Below, in pieces: positions 57,287-64,000 of a stretch of 64,000 nucleotides of DNA. Made by a program: the position numbers and the translations under genes. The DNA lies in the NCBI GenBank assembly GCA_035544215.1, contig DATKHY010000003.1, forward strand, positions 310,001-374,000, written 5' to 3'. Below the pieces are notes generated by a model. It did no database searches and was not told the DNA's origin. It saw only the letters and a list, made by a program, of their open reading frames with translations. How positions within the stretch are numbered: the first letter of the stretch is position 1; each line of letters begins with the position of its first letter. The DNA is from Candidatus Binatia bacterium. Lineage in GTDB: Bacteria; Vulcanimicrobiota; Vulcanimicrobiia; Vulcanimicrobiales; Vulcanimicrobiaceae.

Positions 57287-58734
57287 TGGAGAGCCGTTCG
57301 CGCCGGCATGAGCTGATCGTCATCGGAGCGGGCTCGGCGGGCTACGCCGCCGCCCGTACCGCGCGCGACGTCGGCTGCGACGTGGCGCTGGTAGACCCGG
57401 GCCCCTTAGGGGGCCTTTGCATTCTTCGCGGCTGCATGCCGAGCAAGGCGCTCCTAGCATCGAGCGACGCCCTGCAGGACGCACGCGACGCGCGCGCGCT
57501 CGGAATCGACGTTGAGCACGTCGGCGTGCGAATGGGCTTCATCGCGGCGCGCAAGCGCGCACTGGTGCAAGAGTTCGCCGACTATCGCATCGAGGGAATC
57601 GAGGAATTCCCGCTATACCTCGGCGCGGCGCGGTTCCTGACGGCGACGCGGATCGCGGTCGGCGACGACACGATCCTGGAGGCGCCCAAGTTCGTCATCG
57701 CGACCGGGAGCGTGGTCGCCCCGCCGCTGCTGCCCGGTCTGGCGCAGACCGGCTACATCGATAGCGACGCGGTGCTGGAGCTCGAAGAGATCCCGAAGTC
57801 CGCGATCGTGCTCGGCGGAGGATACACGGCGTGCGAGCTCGGGCAGTTTCTGTCGCGAATGGGCGCCCGAACGACCATGCTGATTCGCAGCGGGCACCTC
57901 CTGACGCCGAGCGACGACGACGTCGGCGACGCGCTGACGCGCTATTTTCGAGACGAGGGGATCGAAGTCGTGACGCACGCGACGCTCGTGAGCGCGCAGC
58001 GCCGCGGGGAAGAGAAGGTCGTGCGTTACGTCGCGGAGGGCGAGGAGCGGGAAGCGGCGGGTGAGGCAATCTTCTACGCGCTCGGGCGCGCGCCCAACGT
58101 TCATGGGTTGGGCCTGGAGGCGGCCGGGATCGCCTACGGAGCGCGCACCGGCATCACGGTCGACGCGATGCTGCGCACGACGAATCCCGACGTGTACGCC
58201 GTGGGCGACGCGACCGGAGAGTACATGCTCGTGCACGTCGCGATCTATCAGGGTGAGGTCGCCGCGCGCAACGCCTGCACGGACGCCGGCGAGGCCGCAG
58301 ACTATCGTCTCGTGGGAGCGCACACGGTCTTTTCGGATCCGCAAGTCGCCACGGTCGGCAAGAGCGAGAAGGATCTGCGGCGCGAGGGCGTCGCCTACGT
58401 CAGCGGCCGATACGACTTCGCAGAGCACGGCAAGGCGCAGCTCTTGGCCAAGACCAAAGGCTTCGTGAAGATGATGGCCGACAGCCGCGGCGGCCGCATC
58501 CTTGGCGCCGCCGTGATCGGTCCGGAGGCCTCCGAGCTGATCCACGAGCTGATCGTAGCGATGAGCTTTGGGGCCACGGTCGATCAGTTCATGCGCATCC
58601 CGCACCTGCATCCCACCCTCGCAGAGATCTGGACGTACCCGGCCGAGGCCTGCGCGGCGAAGTTGGGCATGAAGATCCCTGGAGACGAACAGATGGAAAC
58701 GGCGACTAGTATCCCGGCCGAGCGCGTGCGGTGA
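57286..58734 (+). CDS. Dihydrolipoamide dehydrogenase-like flavoprotein
   Basis: This 482-residue FAD-dependent pyridine nucleotide-disulfide oxidoreductase has the FAD motif IGAGSAGYAAAR, redox cysteines in LCILRGCMPSK (CxxxxC), an NAD motif VLGGGYTACELGQFL, YAVGDATGEY and a C-terminal HLHPTLAEIW with the catalytic His-Glu. This fits Lpd or mercuric reductase-like enzymes. No 2-oxoacid dehydrogenase E1/E2 gene lies nearby, so the substrate is unclear. ATG 57286 overlaps glpX; TTG 57283 is an alternative. Confidence 0.9.
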   Translation: MESRSRRHELIVIGAGSAGYAAARTARDVGCDVALVDPGPLGGLCILRGCMPSKALLASSDALQDARDARALGIDVEHVGVRMGFIAARKRALVQEFADYRIEGIEEFPLYLGAARFLTATRIAVGDDTILEAPKFVIATGSVVAPPLLPGLAQTGYIDSDAVLELEEIPKSAIVLGGGYTACELGQFLSRMGARTTMLIRSGHLLTPSDDDVGDALTRYFRDEGIEVVTHATLVSAQRRGEEKVVRYVAEGEEREAAGEAIFYALGRAPNVHGLGLEAAGIAYGARTGITVDAMLRTTNPDVYAVGDATGEYMLVHVAIYQGEVAARNACTDAGEAADYRLVGAHTVFSDPQVATVGKSEKDLRREGVAYVSGRYDFAEHGKAQLLAKTKGFVKMMADSRGGRILGAAVIGPEASELIHELIVAMSFGATVDQFMRIPHLHPTLAEIWTYPAEACAAKLGMKIPGDEQMETATSIPAERVR

Positions 58735-59639
58735 GTGAGACTCCCGTTCGTCTGCGCGCGGCCATCCTTCAGACGAAACCGGCGAAAGGGCAATACTCGC
58801 GAAACCTGCGGAGCGCGGCGGAGGCGTTCGCGCAGCTCTCGGACGATCCGCCCGACCTCATCGTCCTTCCCGAGGCGGCGCTCACCGGGTACTTCCTCGA
58901 GGGCGCGGTGTACGACTTAGCGCTGCCCGCGGCGCGCTTTGCAACCGATCTCGCCGAGGCCTGGCGCGGCGCCTGCACCGGCCGCCCTGCGGACATTGTC
59001 GCTGGATTTTACGAGAACGACGCGGGGACGTACTACAACAGCGCGGTCTACCTGCACGTGACCCCGGACGGCGACCGGATCGTACACCTGCATCGCAAGA
59101 TGTTTTTGCCGACGTATGGAGTGTTCGACGAGGAGCGCTTCCTGTCGCGCGGACACAACCTGGGCGTCTTCGAGACGCGCTTCGGGTGCATGGCGCTGCT
59201 GATCTGCGAGGACGCGTGTCACGCGATCGTGCCGACCATCGCCGCGATCAAAGGCGCCCGAGTGCTCATCGTGCCAAGCGCGTCACCCGGCCGCGGTGTC
59301 GACAATGCCGGCGAGCTCGGCAGTATCGCCCAGTGGCGCGAGATGCTGCGGCTCGCGGCGATCGAGCACGGCATCTTCGTGATCTACGCCGGCCTGACCG
59401 GGTTCGAGGGCGGAAAGGGAATGAGCGGCACGTCGTGCGTCATCGATCCGTTCGGTCGCGTGCTGGTGGAGGCCCCGCCGTTAGAACCATGCATACTGCG
59501 CTGCGACCTCGATTTGCGCGAGATCGATGTCGCCCGCGCGAGCCTCCCTCTGCTCGGCGATTTGGGCTCGGCGCTGCCGGATCTCCTCTTGGACGAAGAT
59601 CTGCCGCTGCCGCGAGGCGAACGTGCTGCCGGTCGTTGA
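58731..59639 (+). CDS. Nitrilase-fold amidase (probable glutaminase partner of NadE)
   Basis: This 302-residue carbon-nitrogen hydrolase has the Glu-Lys-Cys triad E48 (LPEAALTGY), K123 (HRKMFLPTYGVFDEERF) and C159 (LLICEDACH). Its size and the CEDACH motif match the N-terminal glutaminase domain of glutamine-dependent NAD synthetases, which shuttles ammonia to the synthetase site. It overlaps nadE by 17 bases. In most bacteria with this activity the two domains are fused. Other amidases or nitrilases cannot be excluded. Confidence 0.85.
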   Translation: MSETPVRLRAAILQTKPAKGQYSRNLRSAAEAFAQLSDDPPDLIVLPEAALTGYFLEGAVYDLALPAARFATDLAEAWRGACTGRPADIVAGFYENDAGTYYNSAVYLHVTPDGDRIVHLHRKMFLPTYGVFDEERFLSRGHNLGVFETRFGCMALLICEDACHAIVPTIAAIKGARVLIVPSASPGRGVDNAGELGSIAQWREMLRLAAIEHGIFVIYAGLTGFEGGKGMSGTSCVIDPFGRVLVEAPPLEPCILRCDLDLREIDVARASLPLLGDLGSALPDLLLDEDLPLPRGERAAGR

Positions 59640-60471
59640 GCCTTCGGCGACGGTCCCGGCTCCTCCGCGCCTCGACGCGGAGGTAACCACGGCATGGCTC
59701 GTCGCGTTTTTGCGCGACGAGCTCGTCGTGCGACGGAAGATTCCGCGGGCTGTGCTGGGACTATCGGGCGGCGTCGATTCGGCGGTGACGGCGTTCCTGT
59801 GCACCCGCGCGCTTGGGCCGGGGAACGTCTACGCGATCCGCATGCCGTACAAAACGTCGCAGGCATCGAGCCTGACCGATGCCGCGCTCGTCGTCGGCGC
59901 GCTCGGAATCCACTGCGCGACGATCGACATCAGCGCGGCGGTCGACGGCTACCTCCAATACGAGCCCAGCGCGGACGCGCGCAGGCGCGGTAACGTCATG
60001 GCGCGGATGCGCATGGTCGCGCTGTTCGATCAGTCAGCGAAGTTGGAAGCGCTGCCGATCGGCACGGGAAACAAGACGGAACGACTGCTCGGGTACTTCA
60101 CGTGGCACGCCGACGACACGCCGCCGGTCAATCCGATCGGCGATCTCTTCAAGAGTCAGGTGTGGGAGCTCGCGCGCTACCTAGGCGTTCCCGAGCGGCT
60201 CATCGAGAAGGCGCCGACCGCGGATCTCGAGGCCGACCAGACCGATGAGGCCGATCTCGGCATCAGCTACCGCGACGCCGACGCGATCCTTAACCTCATC
60301 CTGCTGGGCTATTCGAACGTACAGCTCGTCGAGCGCGGCTTTTCGCCGGAACGGGTCGCTCTGGTCCGCGGGCGTGTCGACGGGACGCACTGGAAGCGGC
60401 ACCTGCCGACGACCGCCATGCTGACCAACACCGCGATCAACGAGTTCTACCTTCGCCCGGTAGATTTTTGA
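59623..60471 (+). CDS. nadE: NAD synthetase (ammonia-type domain)
   Basis: NadE amidates nicotinic acid adenine dinucleotide to NAD. The 282-residue protein has the PP-loop SGGVDS at 48-53, LPIGTGNKTERLLGYFT, GDLFKSQVWELARYLG and KAPTADLEADQTDEADLGISY. It has no glutaminase domain of its own; the preceding overlapping gene encodes one. The GTG at 59623 follows a GAGG at a suitable distance. The stop overlaps the next start (TTGA). Confidence 0.94.
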   Translation: MLPVVEPSATVPAPPRLDAEVTTAWLVAFLRDELVVRRKIPRAVLGLSGGVDSAVTAFLCTRALGPGNVYAIRMPYKTSQASSLTDAALVVGALGIHCATIDISAAVDGYLQYEPSADARRRGNVMARMRMVALFDQSAKLEALPIGTGNKTERLLGYFTWHADDTPPVNPIGDLFKSQVWELARYLGVPERLIEKAPTADLEADQTDEADLGISYRDADAILNLILLGYSNVQLVERGFSPERVALVRGRVDGTHWKRHLPTTAMLTNTAINEFYLRPVDF

Positions 60472-61067
60472 CCGCGCTTGCCATGCGAAGACCGTTTTTT
60501 CCGGTGGGTCTCAATTTGGATGGGCGCCGCTGCGTGGTCATCGGCGGCGCCGACGACCGCGAGGCAATCGAGAAGGAGGCGGCGCTGCGCGAGGCGGGCG
60601 CGGACGTCGCGCGCGTGTACGATCCGTGCGAGCTGCGCGACGCGGACCTCGCCGGCGCGTTCTTCGTGATATCCACGCCGCAAGACGCGACGCTCTCGGC
60701 GCGCCTGCGTGCGCTTGCCGACCGCGATCGCTTCTTACTGTGCTGCATCGATCAGCCCCGCTTCGGCTTCGTGGCGATGGCGGCGATCGCGAAGGCCGGT
60801 CCGGTGCGCGTGGCGATCTCCACGGCCGGCCTCGCGCCGCGCGTGGGCAAGGTCCTCAAGATCGCGCTGCAGCGCGTGATGGACGCCCGCTTCGCGCGCT
60901 TCGTTGGGCGACTTGCGGAGATGCGCGCGGAGACGCACGCGGCCCATCCGCGGCCCGAAGACTCGGGCGCGCGGCGGAGCGCGATGATCGAGGCCGCGCG
61001 CGGATTCGAGGCCGACGTGCGGTTCGAGTATCCGGCTTGGTTCGAGGAGGGCGATGCCGAGCGTTGA
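60468..61067 (+). CDS. Precorrin-2 dehydrogenase/siroheme-type NAD-binding protein
   Basis: This 199-residue Met8/CysG N-terminal-like protein would oxidise precorrin-2 to sirohydrochlorin. It begins FFPVGLNLDGRRCVVIGGADDREAIEKEAALREAGADV, the standard Rossmann start, with FFVISTPQDATLSARL, LCCIDQPRFGFVAMAAIAKAGPVRVAISTAGLAPRVGKVLK. It lacks the CysG SAM-methyltransferase domain. Siroheme serves sulfite and nitrite reductases, consistent with cysC-sat elsewhere in the window. Starts TTG 60468 (TTGA overlap) or ATG 60483. Confidence 0.82.
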   Translation: MTALAMRRPFFPVGLNLDGRRCVVIGGADDREAIEKEAALREAGADVARVYDPCELRDADLAGAFFVISTPQDATLSARLRALADRDRFLLCCIDQPRFGFVAMAAIAKAGPVRVAISTAGLAPRVGKVLKIALQRVMDARFARFVGRLAEMRAETHAAHPRPEDSGARRSAMIEAARGFEADVRFEYPAWFEEGDAER

Positions 61068-62304
61068 GCTCGTCGCCGTCGGCACCGAGATCCTGCTCGG
61101 GCAACTGGTCGACACGAACACCGCGTTCATCGCTGCGCGCCTGGCCGAGGCCGGGATAGACGTCCACGCGACGCACGCCGTCGGCGACAATCGCGAGCGG
61201 ATCGCGGCGGCGATTCGCTCGGCGCTGAACCGGGCCGAGGGCGTACTAACGACGGGCGGTCTTGGCCCGACTATCGACGATATCACCAAGGAAGCGGTGT
61301 GCGACGCGTTGGGCCTCGGCGTACAGCTCTACGAGCCGGCCCTCGCGCACATGGAGGCGGTGTTCGCTGCGCACGGCCGGCCGATGCGCCCGAACAATCG
61401 GAAACAGGCGGAACTTCCGGAGGGGAGCCGGCCGCTCGACAACCCCAACGGAACGGCGCCCGGATTCATCGCGTTCGCCGCTGCCGGCAAGTTCGTCGCG
61501 TGCATGCCGGGAGTGCCGCGCGAAATGAAGCCGATGCTGGAGGGCCAGGTGGTGCCCTTTCTGCGCGCGAGATTCGGCGCGCGCGAACGGATCTACACGC
61601 GCGTGCTGCACACGATCGGAATCGGCGAGTCGGAGATCGATCATCGCATCGACGATCTCTTTCGCAGCTACGAAAATCCGAAGGTCGCGGTGCTGGCGCA
61701 CGACTTTCGTGCCGACGTAAAGATTACGGCAAAGGCCGCCTCAGAGGCGGACGCCGAGGCGATGATCGCACCGCTGCAGGAGGACGTCGAACGCCGGCTC
61801 CTCGGCCATATCTTCGGCCGCGACGACGCGACCCCGGCCAGCGCGGTTCTCGCCCTGCTGCGCGAGCGCGGTCGAACGCTCGCGATCGCGGAGTCGTGCA
61901 CCGGCGGCCTCGTGTCCGCTGCGCTGACGAGCGTGCCGGGAGCCTCGCTGAGTTTCAGGGGCGGGGTCGTCGCGTACGACAACGCCGTGAAGGTCGCCCA
62001 GCTCGGCGTCGATGTTGAAACCCTTGCGACGGCGGGGGCGGTGAGTGAGGAGGCGGCGCGTGAGATGGCGCGCGGCGCGCGCGCGCGCCTCGGCGCTGAC
62101 GTCGGCTTATCGACTACCGGCATCGCCGGGCCCGACGGCGGTACGCCGGAGAAGCCGGTCGGGCTGGTCTGGATCGCGCTGGACGATGGGGAAACGCGCG
62201 CGCACCGGATGCAGCTTCGCGGCGATCGTGACGCAATTCAGAGACGCGCGACCACGGCGGCGCTTGGGATCCTGTGGCGCGACCTCAGCGATTCGCGACG
62301 ATAG
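61054..62304 (+). CDS. cinA: CinA family nicotinamide-nucleotide amidohydrolase
   Basis: This 416-residue protein has an N-terminal molybdopterin-binding-like domain (VELVAVGTEILLGQLVDTNTAFIAARLAE, TTGGLGPTIDDITKEA) and a C-terminal PncC-type amidase (AIAESCTGGLVSAALTSVPGASLSFRGGVVAY, STTGIAGPDGGTPEKPVGLVW). It deamidates NMN in NAD recycling, which fits its position in the operon with nadE. Its ATG lies inside the preceding gene, and its 3' end overlaps the convergent aminotransferase by 20 bases. Confidence 0.93.
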   Translation: MPSVELVAVGTEILLGQLVDTNTAFIAARLAEAGIDVHATHAVGDNRERIAAAIRSALNRAEGVLTTGGLGPTIDDITKEAVCDALGLGVQLYEPALAHMEAVFAAHGRPMRPNNRKQAELPEGSRPLDNPNGTAPGFIAFAAAGKFVACMPGVPREMKPMLEGQVVPFLRARFGARERIYTRVLHTIGIGESEIDHRIDDLFRSYENPKVAVLAHDFRADVKITAKAASEADAEAMIAPLQEDVERRLLGHIFGRDDATPASAVLALLRERGRTLAIAESCTGGLVSAALTSVPGASLSFRGGVVAYDNAVKVAQLGVDVETLATAGAVSEEAAREMARGARARLGADVGLSTTGIAGPDGGTPEKPVGLVWIALDDGETRAHRMQLRGDRDAIQRRATTAALGILWRDLSDSRR

Positions 62305-63556
62305 CTTCTTCGAGAACGTCGATCGCGTGCATCAGCTGCTCCTCGTCGATGACGAGCGGCGGTGAGATTGAGATCGTGTCACCGTCCGTTCCTGATTGCA
62401 AGAGAATGACGCCGCGTGCGAGCGATCGCGCCACGACCGCTGTGGCGCTCGCAGCGGCGGCAAGCTGCACGCCCCACAGCAGCCCTCGGCCCCGAACGTC
62501 GCGCACGTTCTCGTAAACGCGCAGCGTCTGCAGCCTCTTGCCTAAGCCCGCGCCGAGCGTCGCCGCCCGCGCCGGAAGCACGTTTCGCTCCAGCTCGTCG
62601 ATCGTGGCCAACGCGGCCGCGCAGCCGAGCGGGCTGCCGAGATACGTCGACGTGTGCAGCGCCTCGCCGGTGGACGGCGGCCACGCGTCCATCACTGCGG
62701 AACGTCCGACGGCAGCACTGATCGGCATCCCCGATGCCATCGCCTTGCCGATGCACAGGATGTCGGGAACAACGCGCTCGCGATCGATAGCGAACCAATC
62801 GCCGGTGCGGCCGAAGCCGGTGAAGATCTCGTCGACGACCATGACGATGTGCAGCTCGTCGCAAACCGCGCGCAGAGCCGCAAGATAGCCCGCCGGAGGG
62901 ACGACGCAGCCGGCGCGCCCCTGGATTGGCTCGATCACCAGCGCCGCGACGTCGGGGTGCCGCGCGAGGAGCTCGCGCGCGCGGCCGGCGGCTTCGCTGG
63001 CCGAGATCGCTCCGTCGCGGGGATAGTCGAGCAGAAGCGCCTCAGCGTGGAGCGCGCCCGCGAATGGCCGCCGAAAACGTTCTATTCCGCCGACGGCCAG
63101 CGCGCCGAACGACAGGCCGTGGTACGCGCCACGAAACGCAGCGAAGCGCGTCTTGCCGGCCGCGAGGATCGCGGTCTTCAGTGCCGCCTCGATGGCCTCG
63201 GAGCCCGTGGTTGCGAGAAAGGTTTTCTCGAGCTCCGCCGGCAGTAGGCGGGCGAGACGCTCGAAGAGTCGTATGCGCAGCTCCGTGGGATGGACGTCGC
63301 CCATGCCGTGCATCAGGCGGCGCGCTTGTTGCGAAATCGCCTCGGCGACGCGCGGATTGCAATGTCCCGCGTTGGCCACGCCGAACGCCGCGGTGCAGTC
63401 GACGTACTCGTTACCGTCGGCGTCCGTCACGGTCGCGCCGCTCGCCGCCTCCCAGAACACGGGAAAATCGTCGGCCACAAACGTGACGTTGCGCGACTCG
63501 TAGCGGCGCAGGAGGCTTGCGAGCGCCTTGCTGCGCGCGCCGGGTACGTCGCTCAC
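62285..63556 (-). CDS. Class III aminotransferase
   Basis: This 423-residue fold-type I PLP enzyme has DFPVFWEAASGATVTDADGNEYVDCTAAFGVANAGHCNPRV, a PLP aspartate D242 in VMVVDEIFTGFGRTG, and the Schiff-base lysine K271 in DILCIGKAMASGMPI. It resembles acetylornithine/GABA/omega-amino-acid aminotransferases, which accept amine or aldehyde substrates. The GTG at 63556 overlaps the upstream LuxC-like gene (GTGA). The pairing suggests an aldehyde substrate, which is inferred. Confidence 0.88.
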   Translation of the reverse strand: MSDVPGARSKALASLLRRYESRNVTFVADDFPVFWEAASGATVTDADGNEYVDCTAAFGVANAGHCNPRVAEAISQQARRLMHGMGDVHPTELRIRLFERLARLLPAELEKTFLATTGSEAIEAALKTAILAAGKTRFAAFRGAYHGLSFGALAVGGIERFRRPFAGALHAEALLLDYPRDGAISASEAAGRARELLARHPDVAALVIEPIQGRAGCVVPPAGYLAALRAVCDELHIVMVVDEIFTGFGRTGDWFAIDRERVVPDILCIGKAMASGMPISAAVGRSAVMDAWPPSTGEALHTSTYLGSPLGCAAALATIDELERNVLPARAATLGAGLGKRLQTLRVYENVRDVRGRGLLWGVQLAAAASATAVVARSLARGVILLQSGTDGDTISISPPLVIDEEQLMHAIDVLEEAIVANR

Positions 63557-64000
63557 GTCTCGAAGCCGATCCTCTCGTCGCTGATCCAGCGAACGAATTC
63601 GGCGATGCGTGGCCGGCCGCCGTGAAAATCGCCGATCTCCGGTGATTGCAGCAAGCCGAACGCCGTAACCCGCGCGGCGCCCATGCGCGCCGCCGCTTCG
63701 GCGAGGTCGGCCCGGCTGCCGGCGACGGCGAGTGCTTCGACGGAAACGCCGTGGCGGATGAAGTAATCTGCGACCTGCGACGGCGCGTCGACGGAGCGGA
63801 TGGGAAGCATCCGTGAAACGAAGGGCGGCGGCTCGTCCCAGGGTGGATCCATCACCAGCAGATAGCTCGCTGCTGCGTCCGAGACGAGCGCCTCTTGTTC
63901 GGCACCGCGAAAGGCCGCCATGTCGCGCGCCATCGCGAGGCGCGCGACGCGCCGAGCGTCGGGCGGTCCGACCGGAAGATCGACCGCGGCGGCGCACAGT
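63553..64000 (-). CDS. LuxC-like acyl-CoA reductase, C-terminal part (cut by window edge)
   Basis: The frame is open to the right edge, so only the last 148 residues are seen. The segment RLAMARDMAAFRGAEQEALVSDAAASYLLV corresponds to the region after the catalytic cysteine in LuxC/acyl-CoA reductase (PF05893-type). The end AARVTAFGLLQSPEIGDFHGGRPRIAEFVRWISDE matches the usual C-terminal ending of the family. LuxC reduces acyl-CoA or acyl-protein to a fatty aldehyde. The N-terminal NADPH and catalytic region is outside the window, so activity cannot be confirmed. Confidence 0.72.
   Translation of the reverse strand, partial: LCAAAVDLPVGPPDARRVARLAMARDMAAFRGAEQEALVSDAAASYLLVMDPPWDEPPPFVSRMLPIRSVDAPSQVADYFIRHGVSVEALAVAGSRADLAEAAARMGAARVTAFGLLQSPEIGDFHGGRPRIAEFVRWISDERIGFET

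Noticed and set aside
1-64000. tRNA, rRNA, prophage or insertion sequences
   Set aside because: No cloverleaf, rRNA segment, integrase, transposase or phage structural gene was seen on either strand.

Overview
This 64 kb window is a GC-rich, gene-dense bacterial chromosome segment, roughly two thirds G+C by eye. Genes are packed into long runs of overlapping start/stop codons (ATGA, GTGA, TTGA), and TTG and GTG starts are common. I see no rRNA, tRNA, CRISPR, insertion sequence or prophage. A LolA-like protein, an MsbA-type ABC exporter, RseP, M16 proteases, dTDP-sugar genes and many exported proteins fit a diderm. The gene mix (type-3 prolyl-tRNA synthetase, solitary PhoU, CsrA, PIG-V-like membrane glycosyltransferase) and the high GC would suit a poorly cultured lineage such as Candidatus Eremiobacterota (WPS-2). 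That placement is an impression from gene content and was not tested.

Layout. 1-7.6 kb (+): the recG 3' end, a two-domain M16 peptidase, a HAD hydrolase, a DUF885 protein, rsmD, coaD, a coiled-coil protein and a small secreted protein, closed by a bidirectional terminator. 7.7-15.7 kb: a DUF2249-Crp/Fnr fusion regulator (-) facing a thiolase and an anchored thioredoxin (+), an enoyl-CoA hydratase (-), phoU with a class V aminotransferase, and an ATP-grasp-like protein (-). 15.8-23.1 kb (+): a molybdopterin run (moaD, moaE, rhodanese-fused moeB, moaA) interleaved with a hydrolase, an aldo/keto reductase, queG and a LolA-like gene, ending in an ECF sigma/anti-sigma pair and followed by a photolyase. 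25-30 kb: an ABC exporter, sulfate activation (cysC-sat), csrA and a TauE/SafE permease. 30.3-34.9 kb (-): a large LuxR-family ATPase regulator in one operon with rfbB-rfbA, divergent from a methyltransferase.

36-44.5 kb (+) is a classic core run: rpsB-tsf-pyrH-frr-(70-aa ORF)-uppS-cdsA-dxr-rseP-ispG. It links translation to undecaprenyl, phospholipid and isoprenoid synthesis and has a clear promoter and a structured leader. A dispersed GC-rich repeat follows; a second copy forms the coding tail of the thioredoxin gene at 10.4 kb. 44.7-47.1 kb (-) carries a DUF1330 protein, an amino-acid permease and a cobalamin adenosyltransferase. 47.2-52.7 kb (+) holds proS, an M16 protease, an Amj-type lipid II flippase and membrane/lipoprotein genes. 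52.7-56.2 kb (-) is a membrane-glycosylation trio (PIG-V-like, GtrA, GT39-like). 56.3-62.3 kb (+) holds class II FBPase, a Lpd-like flavoprotein, a nitrilase-fold amidase overlapping ammonia-type nadE (a split glutamine-dependent NAD synthetase), a siroheme-type dehydrogenase and cinA. The right edge (-) carries a class III aminotransferase and a LuxC-like acyl-CoA reductase, which together could convert acyl-CoA to an alkylamine.

No gene-free stretch exceeds about 175 bases. The most promising unusual items are the LuxC/aminotransferase pair, the split NAD synthetase, the DUF2249-Crp fusion with a facing dyad, the anti-sigma factor with a TonB-like tail, and the repeat captured as coding sequence.
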